Assembly (NCBI GenBank): GCA_039930045.1
Contig: JBDSQB010000002.1
Location: 512,286-576,285 of the forward strand
Length of the DNA stretch: 64,000 nt
Direction of reading: 5' to 3'
DNA from: Chthoniobacterales bacterium
GTDB lineage: Bacteria > Verrucomicrobiota > Verrucomicrobiia > Chthoniobacterales > DASVRZ01
A program made the position numbers and the translations under genes. This document shows, piece after piece, positions 16,707-25,042 of this stretch. Under the pieces are notes generated by a model. That model was not told the origin of the DNA. It did not search any database and worked only from the letters and a program-made list of their open reading frames with translations. Numbering within the stretch: the first letter of the stretch is position 1; each line of letters begins with the position of its first letter.

Positions 16707-16994
16707 ATGAAACACGACATTTTCCTCAAAATCGGCCTTCCGATCACGCTCGCAGCCGTTTCTCTTCTCTCACTTTTCGGTGGCGAACCCGCAGTCAAGG
16801 ACCTCCAGGAAACCGCCGGTCCCGATGCCGCCAAACTCTGGGCGCAAAACTGCCAGCAATGCCACAACCTGCGCCCGGCGACTTCCATGAGCGACACGCA
16901 GCTTCGGCTGGTAGTTCATCACATGCGTTTGCGCGCCCACATTACTGGCGAGGAGCAACGCGCCATTCTCAGCTTCCTTCAGGAGGCCAACTGA
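16707..16994 (+). CDS. Small periplasmic c-type cytochrome
   Basis: A 95-residue protein with an N-terminal hydrophobic segment (FLKIGLPITLAAVSLLSLFG) and one haem-binding CQQCH at about residues 49-53, within WAQNCQQCHNLRP. A possible methionine axial ligand lies shortly after (PATSMSD). It is at the small end for a monohaem cytochrome c, and the segment may act as an uncleaved anchor. It lies 15 bases after the porin gene and 17 bases before the YHS-like gene, so it is very likely co-transcribed. The context suggests electron transfer tied to metal handling in the periplasm. Confidence 0.82.
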   Translation: MKHDIFLKIGLPITLAAVSLLSLFGGEPAVKDLQETAGPDAAKLWAQNCQQCHNLRPATSMSDTQLRLVVHHMRLRAHITGEEQRAILSFLQEAN

Positions 16995-17011
16995 TCCCAA
17001 TCCACAGCCAT

Positions 17012-17254
17012 ATGAAAAAAATACTCACTTCACTCGTTCTCGTCAGCGTTGTTTTCAGCCAAGTTCACGCCGCTGATTATCCGCTCAAAACCTGCGTCGT
17101 CACCGGCGACACTTTTGGCGGTGATCTCGGGCCTCCCATCGAGATCAATTACAAGGGACGTCTGATCAAACTTTGCTGCAAATCCTGCGTGCGGAAGTTC
17201 AACGCCAACCCCGAAAAATACGTCAAAATCCTCGACGGCGCTGCCGCCAAATAA
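17012..17254 (+). CDS. Exported YHS/TRASH-like metal-binding protein
   Basis: An 80-residue protein from ATG 17012, with a signal peptide (MKKILTSLVLVSVVFSQVHA). The mature part has the pattern CVVTGDTFGG, then KGRLIKLCCKSCVRKFNANPEKYV, which is the cysteine arrangement of YHS/TRASH domains that bind copper or other soft metals. A longer in-frame extension to 16859 overlaps the cytochrome gene and is rejected. It sits between the cytochrome c and DUF2231 genes. Together with the downstream two-component system, this points to periplasmic metal sensing or delivery, an inference from domain and context. Confidence 0.78.
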   Translation: MKKILTSLVLVSVVFSQVHAADYPLKTCVVTGDTFGGDLGPPIEINYKGRLIKLCCKSCVRKFNANPEKYVKILDGAAAK

Positions 17255-17264
17255 GAAAGGCATC

Positions 17265-17714
17265 TTGCAAGAACTCTGGCATTTTCTGGGTCAATTTCAC
17301 CCCGCCATCGTGCATTTTCCGGTGGCCCTGTTACTGGTCGCGGCCTTGGCGGAAATGGGTTACATCCTTTGGCGCAAACCCTTTCTGGAGCACGCCGTCT
17401 CGCTGAATTTGCATCTGTCCGCCGCCTCGGCCATCGGTGCCGCTGTCCTCGGATGGGCTTTGGCGACAGTCACTGGCATCGAACCAGAATTGAGAAGCAC
17501 CCTTTTCTGGCATCGCTGGCTGGGAACCAGTTCCGCCGTGCTGGCGGTCGCGGCCCTCGCGCTCTGGCATTATCATCGGGCCCAGATGACGAAACGGCGG
17601 CTCTGGACATTTCGCGGAGTGCTCTTTGCCGGGGCGATCAGCGTTTCGCTGGCCGGTCACCTCGGCGGGCTGCTGGTTTACGGCCTCGACTTTTATCATT
17701 TCAGTTTGAAATAA
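17265..17714 (+). CDS. DUF2231 integral membrane protein
   Basis: A 149-residue protein with four hydrophobic segments. The opening FHPAIVHFPVALLLVAALAE has the paired His of the DUF2231 family, and a further HRWLGTSSAVLAV and GHLGGLLVYG appear later. Histidines in membrane helices suggest haem or metal binding, as proposed for this family. The start is a TTG at 17265, supported by an AAGAAAGG ribosome site directly upstream (17253-17260); no ATG fits. It is 10 bases after the YHS-like gene and 6 bases before the response regulator, so it is part of the same operon. Confidence 0.8.
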   Translation: MQELWHFLGQFHPAIVHFPVALLLVAALAEMGYILWRKPFLEHAVSLNLHLSAASAIGAAVLGWALATVTGIEPELRSTLFWHRWLGTSSAVLAVAALALWHYHRAQMTKRRLWTFRGVLFAGAISVSLAGHLGGLLVYGLDFYHFSLK

Positions 17715-17720
17715 TCAGGC

Positions 17721-18398
17721 ATGCGCCTTCTGATTGCTGATGATGAGAAAAAGATCGCGCGATTTCTCCGCAAGCGGTTCGTTGAGGAGGGTTTTTCGGT
17801 CGATGTCGTGCATACCGGCAATCTGGCGCTGGAGCATTTGACTTCGATTCCCTACGACGCCGCTATTCTCGATATCATGATGCCGGATCGCGACGGCCTG
17901 AGCGTTCTGCGGTCCTTGCGAGAAAGCAAAAACACCACTCCGATCCTGCTGCTCTCCGCCCGTGGCGAGACTGCTGAGCGCATCGAGGGGCTGAACCTCG
18001 GAGCGGATGACTATCTGGCCAAACCCTTTTCCATGGATGAGCTCGTCGCCCGACTCCGCGCCCTCCTGCGGCGATCTTCCGGGGAAACGCTCTCGTTCTA
18101 CAAAATCGCCGATCTCGCCATCCATCTCGCCCAGCGCAAAGTCCTTCGCGGCGAACGCAAAATCGAGTTGACGCCCCGCGAGTTTGCCGTGCTTGAATTT
18201 CTCGCGCGTTCGCCGGGCCGGGTCATCACGCGCACCCAGATTTGTGAAAAAGTGTGGGACTACCATTTCGACCCCGGAACCAATCTCGTCGATGTCTATA
18301 TTCAGCGTCTGCGCCGGAAGATCGACGATGGCGAATCGGTGCCGCTCATCCACACCGTTCGCGGCGTTGGCTACCTGATCCAGGCCGACAAACCGTGA
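17721..18398 (+). CDS. OmpR-family response regulator
   Basis: A 225-residue transcription factor. The receiver domain (residues 1-118) shows the acidic pocket DDEKK, phosphoacceptor Asp in YDAAILDIMMPDRDGLSVL, and the Lys in YLAKPF. The winged-helix DNA-binding domain (about 125-225) contains LTPREFAVLEFLARSPGRVI and NLVDVYIQRLRRKID, with VRGVGY near the end. Its closest type by layout is the CusR/CopR/QseB group. It overlaps the kinase gene by four bases (GTGA at 18395-18398). It probably controls the operon it belongs to, but no operator was identified. Confidence 0.95.
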   Translation: MRLLIADDEKKIARFLRKRFVEEGFSVDVVHTGNLALEHLTSIPYDAAILDIMMPDRDGLSVLRSLRESKNTTPILLLSARGETAERIEGLNLGADDYLAKPFSMDELVARLRALLRRSSGETLSFYKIADLAIHLAQRKVLRGERKIELTPREFAVLEFLARSPGRVITRTQICEKVWDYHFDPGTNLVDVYIQRLRRKIDDGESVPLIHTVRGVGYLIQADKP

Positions 18399-19777
18399 AA
18401 AGCCTCACGCTGCGAGCCAAGCTCACCTTCTGGGCAGCCTTCACTTTCGGGCTCGTCCTGAGCGCCTTCGGAGTGGGAGTCTCGCTGCACATTTACTACG
18501 AGATTCTCTCGTCGCTGCATGATGATTTGCATGATGAATCCATTGCGTTTTTTCAAACCTTGGACAAACACCCCGGCCCCATCAATTGGGACGATCCGCG
18601 CATCGTGCGCAACGATCTGCGCGACGTGCCGATGTTCCATCCCTTCGAGGTCTGCGATCTCGAGGGGAAGCCGTTGTTTCGCTCGCTCGGCATGGGGCGA
18701 ATGTCGCTCGCCACCGTTTCCAACGCGCCTGGTTACCACCCCTGGCACGACCAGGGACGCAAGTATGTGATCGGTGTTTTTGCGGGAAAAGACATCCTTC
18801 TGCGCATCGTGGGCGACGTCGATAATGTGGACGAAATCGGCTTCGATCTCGTCTCCAGCTTCCTTTTCGCCGGCCCCGTCATGCTCCTTCTGGGTGGCTT
18901 TGGGAGTTGGCTGCTTTTGCGGCGCGCATTTCGTCCGGTGGAACAAATCGTCTCGGCGGCGGAACGCATCACCACGCAAAACCTCCACGAACGTCTCCCC
19001 GCCAGTGGCACGACCGATGAGATCGGGCGATTGACCGGCGTCGTGAACAGCATGATCGAGCGAATGGAGATCGGTTTCCAGCAGGCCACTCGCTTTTCTG
19101 CCGATGCCTCGCACGAATTACGCACACCGCTCACCATCTTGCGCAACGACCTCGAGCACCATCTCAACCTGAGCCAGCGCGATCCCGAGATTCAGGCGCA
19201 ACTCGTGGAATATCTCGAGCAAATCACCCGTCTTTCCGTAATCATCGACAAACTGCTCCTGCTCTCCCGGGCCGATGTGGGTCATTTGGTCATCCAGTCG
19301 TCGGGATTTGATTTTTGCGAATTACTCAACGGCAATATCGAAGACATCGAAATCCTCGGCAGCAGCCAGTTCCTCACCGTGGAAACCCATTTGCCAGAAT
19401 GGCTGCCTGTGGTCGGCGACCCCGATCTGCTGCGTCAAATGCTCCTCAACCTGCTGGAAAATGCCGTTAAATATAACCAGCCGCACGGCTTGATCCGTGT
19501 TTCCCTCACCGCAGACAACCACACCCTCGAACTCCGCATCGCCAACAGCGGCCCTATCATCCCCATTGGGCAGGCGGCATTCCTTTTCCAGCGTTTCTAT
19601 CGGGCTGGCAACCGGGGCAGCGAGCGCGGCCATGGCCTTGGACTCAGTATTTGTCGGGAAATCGCGAGGGCGCACGGGGGCGATATTTCCTTTTCCCCAG
19701 ACACGACGCCACTCAATGAGTTTGTCTTGCGACTGCCTTTGCAATGTCCCCGTGGCGGCGCAGTCAGCCGGAGTTAG
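18395..19777 (+). CDS. Sensor histidine kinase, heavy-metal-sensor-like
   Basis: A 460-residue membrane kinase paired with the preceding regulator. GTG at 18395 overlaps the regulator stop. Two membrane segments at about residues 10-32 and 160-183 flank a periplasmic sensor of about 125 residues. A HAMP linker follows (FRPVEQIVSAAERI), then the phosphoacceptor His in SADASHELRTPLTIL (about residue 240). The ATPase domain shows N box LLNLLENAVKYN, the G1-like region RIANSG and G2 box GHGLGLSI. The HELRTPLT motif with this architecture is typical of CusS-type sensors. The genomic link to the YHS-like and cytochrome genes supports metal or redox sensing. Its 3' end overlaps the convergent HU gene by four bases. 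Confidence 0.92.
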   Translation: MKSLTLRAKLTFWAAFTFGLVLSAFGVGVSLHIYYEILSSLHDDLHDESIAFFQTLDKHPGPINWDDPRIVRNDLRDVPMFHPFEVCDLEGKPLFRSLGMGRMSLATVSNAPGYHPWHDQGRKYVIGVFAGKDILLRIVGDVDNVDEIGFDLVSSFLFAGPVMLLLGGFGSWLLLRRAFRPVEQIVSAAERITTQNLHERLPASGTTDEIGRLTGVVNSMIERMEIGFQQATRFSADASHELRTPLTILRNDLEHHLNLSQRDPEIQAQLVEYLEQITRLSVIIDKLLLLSRADVGHLVIQSSGFDFCELLNGNIEDIEILGSSQFLTVETHLPEWLPVVGDPDLLRQMLLNLLENAVKYNQPHGLIRVSLTADNHTLELRIANSGPIIPIGQAAFLFQRFYRAGNRGSERGHGLGLSICREIARAHGGDISFSPDTTPLNEFVLRLPLQCPRGGAVSRS

Positions 19778-20109
19778 ATCGGAGTCTCGGCGGCGGCTTC
19801 CGCGCGTTTCATGCTGCCGGAAAGCGTCGCCACGCGGTCGCGCATAATTTTTCCTGCCTTGAACTTTACCGTGGCACGCGAGGGAATATCGTATTTACTC
19901 CCGGGCTGGTTTGGGTTGCGTCCTATTCTGGCCTTGGTTAGTCGCACTTCAAAAATGCCGAAGTTCCGCAACTCCACATCGTCCCCGCTGGCCAGCGTTT
20001 CCGTGATCAGATCGAGGGTTTTTTGCACAATTTCGAAGACCTGATGCTGCACAACTCCGGTCTCGTTGCTGATTTTTACCACTATGTCCCGCTTGGTTAG
20101 ATTGGCCAT
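19774..20109 (-). CDS. HU/IHF family DNA-bending protein
   Basis: A 111-residue nucleoid protein that bends DNA as a dimer. MANLTKRDIVVKISNETGV is the helical body; GDDVELRNFGIFEVRLTKAR leads into the beta arm, and GRNPNQPGSKYDIPSRATVKF contains the RNP tip whose proline intercalates into the minor groove. A C-terminal tail of about 15 residues is acidic or neutral. The NFGIF form and arm sequence resemble IHF more than HU, but the assignment to a subunit is not possible. Start is ATG 20109. The gene is convergent with and overlaps the kinase gene by four bases. Confidence 0.93.
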   Translation of the reverse strand: MANLTKRDIVVKISNETGVVQHQVFEIVQKTLDLITETLASGDDVELRNFGIFEVRLTKARIGRNPNQPGSKYDIPSRATVKFKAGKIMRDRVATLSGSMKRAEAAAETPI

Positions 20110-20235
20110 CGTGTTGTTCTAGTTGTTTTTTTAGGTTCGTCTGCGGCAGTTTTCGTGTGGAAAATCCATCAGCGATTCCCTCGAAAGCCCTCGTTCGGCG
20201 AAGAAACTAAGAAAGAACCCAGTCGCAAGGCAAGC

Positions 20236-21222
20236 TCACAATTGCGATGAGTTATTTTTTCTATTGAAATACGGCTTCGTCCGCAAACGATACGACTCCG
20301 GCGCGATCTCGTGGGCCGTCTTGAAGTGCGTTTTCGCCGAGAGCAGGAGAAATTCCGGGCCGCGTTCGGCGACGAGCTTTTCCGCCAGCGAACGCACCAT
20401 GGACGAAGCCCCGCGTGGCAAAGTCAGAAGCCCGAGTTTCTTTCCGGCGCGATCCATCCAGTCAATGAAGGCGTCGCGAGCCAGAATCGAAGCTGCTGCC
20501 ACAGCGATATCGGACTCGGCCTTCGTTCGCTGGTCGATCACGATGGTTTGCGCTCGATCCTTCAGCGCCTGCTGGATGAGCTTGGGATTGGCAAATTGAT
20601 CCGAAAGCGCTCGCGGACAGTCGGGTTGCATTTCAACGAGGTTGGAAATGACCGCCGCGTGGCCCCAGGCGAGCAGGTGGTTGAGGCTTTTCCGCTGCTT
20701 GGAAAAGGACTCGTACATCTCGTTGTAACGCTCGGGCGCGAGCCGGATGACATTGAAACTCGCCCCCGGCGTTTCGCGAATGATCTTCGCCAATTTGCGA
20801 ATGCTGGCGTCGCTCGTAATCCGTTTGCTGTCCTGCACGCCCGCCGTCTTGTAAGCGTGTGCCAGATTGCGATCCACATAGACGCCGGCGATGACGAGCG
20901 GGCCAAAGAAGTCCCCTTTCCCGCTTTCGTCGATCCCGAAATGCGGCGCATACATCTCGGGGTTCAGCTCCTCCTCATAGCCAAATTTCGCCTCGCCCAG
21001 AATCTCCGGCTCCAGCCGAAACGTCAGAAATTCCTCCGTGTCTTTCCCCTGCAAAACGACTTTCGGCCCTTTCTCATATACCGCCACATTCAGCTTGCCC
21101 TTGCTCGCGGCGTAGAGCGTGTAGGGTTTTTCCACAAACTCAAACCCATCCGACTTCAATAATTCCCTCAGCTTCGCGGCCTGTTTGGTCGTCAGCGCGG
21201 CGGTATGGGTGGTGAGGGACAT
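20236..21222 (-). CDS. rnhC: Ribonuclease HIII
   Basis: Cleaves the RNA strand of RNA-DNA hybrids. It is about 328 residues with an N-terminal TBP-like substrate-binding domain (residues 1-95) and the type 2 RNase H fold after it. The catalytic DEDE set begins in GIDESGKGDFFGPLVIAG, where the GKGD form is the signature of HIII rather than HII. The later Asp is in AQTIVIDQRTKAESD. ATG 21222 (MSLTTHTAA) is preferred over a TTG at 21243. It is divergent from mutY, with 50 bases between. A HII gene is not seen in the window. Confidence 0.94.
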   Translation of the reverse strand: MSLTTHTAALTTKQAAKLRELLKSDGFEFVEKPYTLYAASKGKLNVAVYEKGPKVVLQGKDTEEFLTFRLEPEILGEAKFGYEEELNPEMYAPHFGIDESGKGDFFGPLVIAGVYVDRNLAHAYKTAGVQDSKRITSDASIRKLAKIIRETPGASFNVIRLAPERYNEMYESFSKQRKSLNHLLAWGHAAVISNLVEMQPDCPRALSDQFANPKLIQQALKDRAQTIVIDQRTKAESDIAVAAASILARDAFIDWMDRAGKKLGLLTLPRGASSMVRSLAEKLVAERGPEFLLLSAKTHFKTAHEIAPESYRLRTKPYFNRKNNSSQL

Positions 21223-21272
21223 CGGAAAAATGTTCTCGCGCAAAGGAACAAAGACGCAAAGGTTAAACTGCC

Positions 21273-22262
21273 GTGGCCGCGTTATTTCCCGAAACCTTTT
21301 ACCAGCAACTCCGCGACTGGTTTCGTCTGAATGCCCGCCAACTCCCCTGGCGCGGCGCGTCCGATCCGTATGCCATCATGGTCTCGGAATTCATGCTCCA
21401 GCAGACACAGGTCGCCACAGTCATACCGTATTTCAACCGCTGGATGGCCCGTTTTCCCACGGTGCAAAGTCTTGCTGCGGCCAGCGAACAAGATGTGCTC
21501 AGCCATTGGCAGGGGCTCGGATATTATTCGCGCGCGAAAAATTTACATCGGACTTCCATTCAAATCGCTGAAGGTCTGGGGCGTTTTCCCGACAATCTCG
21601 CCGACATGAAAAAACTCCCCGGCATGGGCGATTACACGGCGGGCGCGATCCTTACTTTTTCGGGAAATGCTCGCGTCCCCATCGTTGATGCGAACATCGC
21701 CCGCGTTCTCGCCCGGCTTTTCAATTTCCAACAACCGATCGATTCCGCCGACGGGCGCGCCAAGATCTGGGCTTACGCCGCGCAATTGTTGCCCAAGGAA
21801 AACGTGGGCGAGTTCAATGCCGCTCTGATGGAACTCGGCGCTCTCGTTTGCACGCCACGACCGAAGTGCGACTCGTGCCCGGTGATCAACCATTGCCGCG
21901 CCATCCAGACCGGCGACCCCATGCGACTTCCAGTGAAATCACCGAAAGCCGCCACCACGCAAAAAGTCGAGCGCGCCCTGTTTCTCAGCAACGGCGAACT
22001 TATCGCCCTCGTTCAGCGCACACAAAATCCGTGGGAAAACATGTGGGTTCTCCCGCCGATGACACATGAGCCCGATGTGCTCGAAATGCCCCTTGTCTCG
22101 CATAAATACGGCATCACGCGCTACCGGGTGACCCTCGAAATTTACCCCGCGAAGTCCACCTCTGCCGAGGTCCGCTGGTGCAATCCGATGGAACTCGAGT
22201 CACTCCCAATCCCATCCCCGCATCGCCGTGTGCTGGAAGCGCTTCTGCTACCGGTTCGTTAA
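21273..22262 (+). CDS. mutY: A/G-specific adenine glycosylase MutY
   Basis: Removes adenine mispaired with 8-oxoguanine. The 329 residues show the catalytic helix-hairpin-helix core: LPWRGASDPYAIMVSEFMLQ (with the catalytic Glu), QGLGYYSRAKNLH, LPGMGDYTAGAI, and the Asp in VPIVDANIARVLAR. The 4Fe-4S cysteines follow in VCTPRPKCDSCPVINHC. The first two are separated by five residues instead of the usual six, which is unusual. The C-terminal NUDIX-like domain is shorter than in E. coli. The start is GTG 21273 in front of a weak ribosome site. It is divergent from rnhC. Confidence 0.94.
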   Translation: MAALFPETFYQQLRDWFRLNARQLPWRGASDPYAIMVSEFMLQQTQVATVIPYFNRWMARFPTVQSLAAASEQDVLSHWQGLGYYSRAKNLHRTSIQIAEGLGRFPDNLADMKKLPGMGDYTAGAILTFSGNARVPIVDANIARVLARLFNFQQPIDSADGRAKIWAYAAQLLPKENVGEFNAALMELGALVCTPRPKCDSCPVINHCRAIQTGDPMRLPVKSPKAATTQKVERALFLSNGELIALVQRTQNPWENMWVLPPMTHEPDVLEMPLVSHKYGITRYRVTLEIYPAKSTSAEVRWCNPMELESLPIPSPHRRVLEALLLPVR

Positions 22263-22349
22263 AAAATCAAATTTCTTAATAAAAGCCCGCATGAGACGCG
22301 TTAAGAACGTTATTGAATACAGACGCCATTCGCTGCGTCGCACTTAAAC

Positions 22350-22880
22350 ATGAAAAAACTCACCCTCCCCTTACTGGCGGCTGTCTGCATGGCGGCCGTT
22401 CTCACCCCTGTCTCCGCTTCTGCGAAAGACAAGGACAAGCACAAGAAGCATCACGACGATGACCGCCGGGTCGAATCCGTCGATCGCAACGGCCACAGCG
22501 ATGGCTATCGCGATGCCCACAGCGGCGACCGCAATTACAGCGTCAGCCGCAGCTCGAATGTCCGGGTCGTGACCCGCCAGATTCGCGAGGATGATGGGCG
22601 CGATTATCGTTCCTACCGCTCGGGCCGCGATGACCGGGCTTACAGCTACCGCGAGCGTTATCCTCGGCGTGTGATCGTTTATCAGAATCGTCCCTACGGC
22701 TATAATTACTACGATCTCCAAGTCGTGCTGCGGCGCGAGGGTTACTATCGCGGTCCGCTCGACGGCGACTGGGGTCCCGGCAGCCGGTCCGCGCTCATCC
22801 GCTACCAACGCGACCACGGCTGGCGCGATGACGGCGAAGTCGATGGCCGTCTGATTGTTAATTTCAATCTCGGTTACTAA
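22350..22880 (+). CDS. Exported, charged protein with peptidoglycan-binding-like C-terminus
   Basis: A 176-residue secreted protein with a clear signal peptide (MKKLTLPLLAAVCMAAVLTP, cleavage after SASA). A long, very hydrophilic stretch rich in Asp, Arg, His and Tyr follows (residues about 25-118). The last 55 residues (YDLQVVLRREGYYRGPLDGD, then GPGSRSALIRYQRDHGW) resemble the PG_binding_1 domain, which binds cell walls. The charged middle resembles periplasmic spacer regions. It probably attaches to peptidoglycan. It has its own upstream gap (22263-22349) and a terminator-like stem at its end. Confidence 0.75.
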   Translation: MKKLTLPLLAAVCMAAVLTPVSASAKDKDKHKKHHDDDRRVESVDRNGHSDGYRDAHSGDRNYSVSRSSNVRVVTRQIREDDGRDYRSYRSGRDDRAYSYRERYPRRVIVYQNRPYGYNYYDLQVVLRREGYYRGPLDGDWGPGSRSALIRYQRDHGWRDDGEVDGRLIVNFNLGY

Positions 22881-22904
22881 GCCTCGCTCTCAGCGAAAAA
22901 AATC

Positions 22905-22935
22905 CGTGGCAGTTGCATTCCGATGCGCTGCCACG
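22905..22935. terminator. Stem-loop between convergent genes
   Basis: CGTGGCAG, then GCAT, loop TCCG, then ATGC and CTGCCACG form a long stem with small bulges. It sits between the 3' ends of the peptidoglycan-binding-like gene (22880) and the protease gene (22950). It lacks a long T-tract, but an AAAAAAA run at its left (22896-22902) gives a T-run in the minus direction, so it is more likely to act on the protease transcript. Confidence 0.55.
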
Positions 22936-22949
22936 TTTCGCGTACCGGC

Positions 22950-24905
22950 TTAATTGGCCAGAGGCGCGTCCGTTCCAAAGAGCGTAACGGTCGCGTTATT
23001 CAAAGTCCCGCTGCTGCCTGCGGTGAGATCCTCGATGGTCAACGTCCAGGTGCCGACGGCGCTTTCGCCCCAGTTGCGCACTGTCATGTAAGTCCAGTCG
23101 ATGTCGTTATTCCCGTCGCCATGCGGACTGGCGAGTTCGCTCACCGTGCCCGCTGGCGAGGTGAGTCGAATGCGAAGCTGACCCCGGCTGGGATGCGTAA
23201 TGTCGAGCTTCACCGTCACATGCTCGACGCGTTGCTCAGTCGTGAAAACGAACGGCCTCGTCACCGATCCCGAGCCATCGGGAATGCTCTGCGGAATCGA
23301 GTTGGATTGCGATTGCTCGGTCTGCGGGCCGAGATTCGTCCAGTTCGCCGCGAGCCGGACCGCGCCGCCGCCGCTCACCAAGCCCGCGCCGTAATCCTGA
23401 TTGAAATGGAACCCGGCTCCGTTGGTAATCCAGCCGGGATTGCCCGCATCGTTTTGGCGGGCGGTGCGGATGAGAATTTCCTGCACGTCGCGCCAGCCGA
23501 GACGCGGATTGCGCTGGAGCATGAGCGCCGCAACCCCGGAAATAACCGGTGCCGCAGACGACGTACCGCCGAAGGTTTTCGTGTAATTGCGATCCGAAAG
23601 TTCCCCGCGCGCGCCGGAATAATTGTAGCCATTCGAGCCGGTGAGATCGGTCGTGACGATGCCACTGCTGGTGTAATTGTCGCTCGGCGCGCCGATCAAA
23701 ATGTTCGCGCCTCCCTCGGCGTAATAGGTCGCGCGTCCGCGATTGCTGATCGCCGTCACGGCAATCGTGTGAATCGAATTTGCGTAACCGTCGTAGTTGG
23801 AATTGTCGCCTTCCTCGCGTCCGTTGCCTGCGGCCCACACGAAAATCGTCCCCAGCCCGCCACGTCCGGAATTCGTCGCGTCCTCCAGAGCCTGGGTCGC
23901 GATCGGGCCCGGGGCTTCCATGGTTTGTCCATCGTCATCGGGGCCCCAGCTATTGTTTTTGATCGCGATCTGCGATGAGCGATAGAGAAACGCCTGCGCC
24001 TCCGTGTTGTCGTCTACGTAATCGGCGATCAGACGCAATCCCGTCAGACGTGCCTGTGGCGCGACACCGCAGACGCCGGTGCGATTTCCCCCGCGCGCAG
24101 CCGCGACTCCGGCCACGCTCGTGCCGTGAAAATCTCCATTGTACTGGCTCGGCCTCGCATCGTAATGCGTGCTGTCATTCCAATCGTAGTCGCGTGTGGT
24201 GTCGTAGTTTGGCTTGATGTCGGGATGGGTAAATTGCACGCCGTCATCGACGATGCCGATGAGCACTCCCCTGCCCCGGATGCCGGACCCGGAAAAGCTG
24301 CCCCAGATGCCGACGACGCCGGCATCGATCCCGCGCAAACCTCCGTGCTGGCCGGTATTGTAGAGATGCCATTGCTGGCTAAAGAGCGGATCGTTCGGAC
24401 GTCCGCGCCGTTTTTGCATTCGAGCCAGAAGGTATTCCGCGGAAACGACGCCCGCCTCGGCACGGAGCGGCGCGAGTGTTTTCAAGGACGCATTGGCCGA
24501 CGTGGTCGAGAAAATGTAATGCTCCGGCAACGCAGCCGCGGGTTCCCATTTCGTGATTCCCAGCCGGTTGGCGAGCGCGGCGACATCGGTTCCGGGCTGG
24601 AGCTGAACCATGATTTTCTCCGTGAGCAAACGCCGGGTCGCCTCGTTGCGCGGACCCTTTGCCGGATACAAAACCAGCCGCGTGTCGGACGCGATGATTT
24701 TGTCTTTGACGGCCTTGGCGACGTTCTCTGGCTGCACCTGGAAACGTCCGTCCTCCTGTTGCCGCGCAATTTCGTCGGCAGCGATGATGTAGGATTTCGT
24801 CTGGCCGTGATCGGCGGCGGAGATTTCAGCCGGGAGCGGACTGGCGGTCTGCCCGAAGCCGACGAGAGGAAGCAGGAGCCCGAGGAGAAGCGGCAGTTTT
24901 CGCAT
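22950..24905 (-). CDS. Secreted subtilisin-family protease with P domain (kexin-like)
   Basis: A 651-residue exported serine protease. ATG 24905 starts a signal peptide (MRKLPLLLGLLLPLVGFGQT). An inhibitor-like propeptide of about 120 residues follows. The S8 catalytic domain has Asp in GIVDDGVQFTHPDI, His in FHGTSVAGVAAARGG, the oxyanion Asn in IKNNSWGPDD, and Ser in FGGTSSAAPVISGVAALML. The C-terminal about 140 residues form a P/proprotein-convertase-like beta domain (HPSRGQLRIRLTSPAGTVSE, GTWTLTIEDLTAGSSGTL). This architecture is typical of kexin/furin-like proteases, which need the P domain for folding. The in-frame extension to 24983 lacks a signal and is rejected. The neighbours give no substrate. 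Confidence 0.92.
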   Translation of the reverse strand: MRKLPLLLGLLLPLVGFGQTASPLPAEISAADHGQTKSYIIAADEIARQQEDGRFQVQPENVAKAVKDKIIASDTRLVLYPAKGPRNEATRRLLTEKIMVQLQPGTDVAALANRLGITKWEPAAALPEHYIFSTTSANASLKTLAPLRAEAGVVSAEYLLARMQKRRGRPNDPLFSQQWHLYNTGQHGGLRGIDAGVVGIWGSFSGSGIRGRGVLIGIVDDGVQFTHPDIKPNYDTTRDYDWNDSTHYDARPSQYNGDFHGTSVAGVAAARGGNRTGVCGVAPQARLTGLRLIADYVDDNTEAQAFLYRSSQIAIKNNSWGPDDDGQTMEAPGPIATQALEDATNSGRGGLGTIFVWAAGNGREEGDNSNYDGYANSIHTIAVTAISNRGRATYYAEGGANILIGAPSDNYTSSGIVTTDLTGSNGYNYSGARGELSDRNYTKTFGGTSSAAPVISGVAALMLQRNPRLGWRDVQEILIRTARQNDAGNPGWITNGAGFHFNQDYGAGLVSGGGAVRLAANWTNLGPQTEQSQSNSIPQSIPDGSGSVTRPFVFTTEQRVEHVTVKLDITHPSRGQLRIRLTSPAGTVSELASPHGDGNNDIDWTYMTVRNWGESAVGTWTLTIEDLTAGSSGTLNNATVTLFGTDAPLAN

Positions 24906-25042
24906 GGGAGTTAGATAGCACTGGAGGTGAGAGGCCGCGAATGCTTTGAGCCAGATACGAATGGAAGTCCGCCCTGTTTCCAAAACGAAAATGGGCGGCC
25001 CACCATTTCTGGCAAAGCCGCCCAGGATGATTTCGCTCTAAC

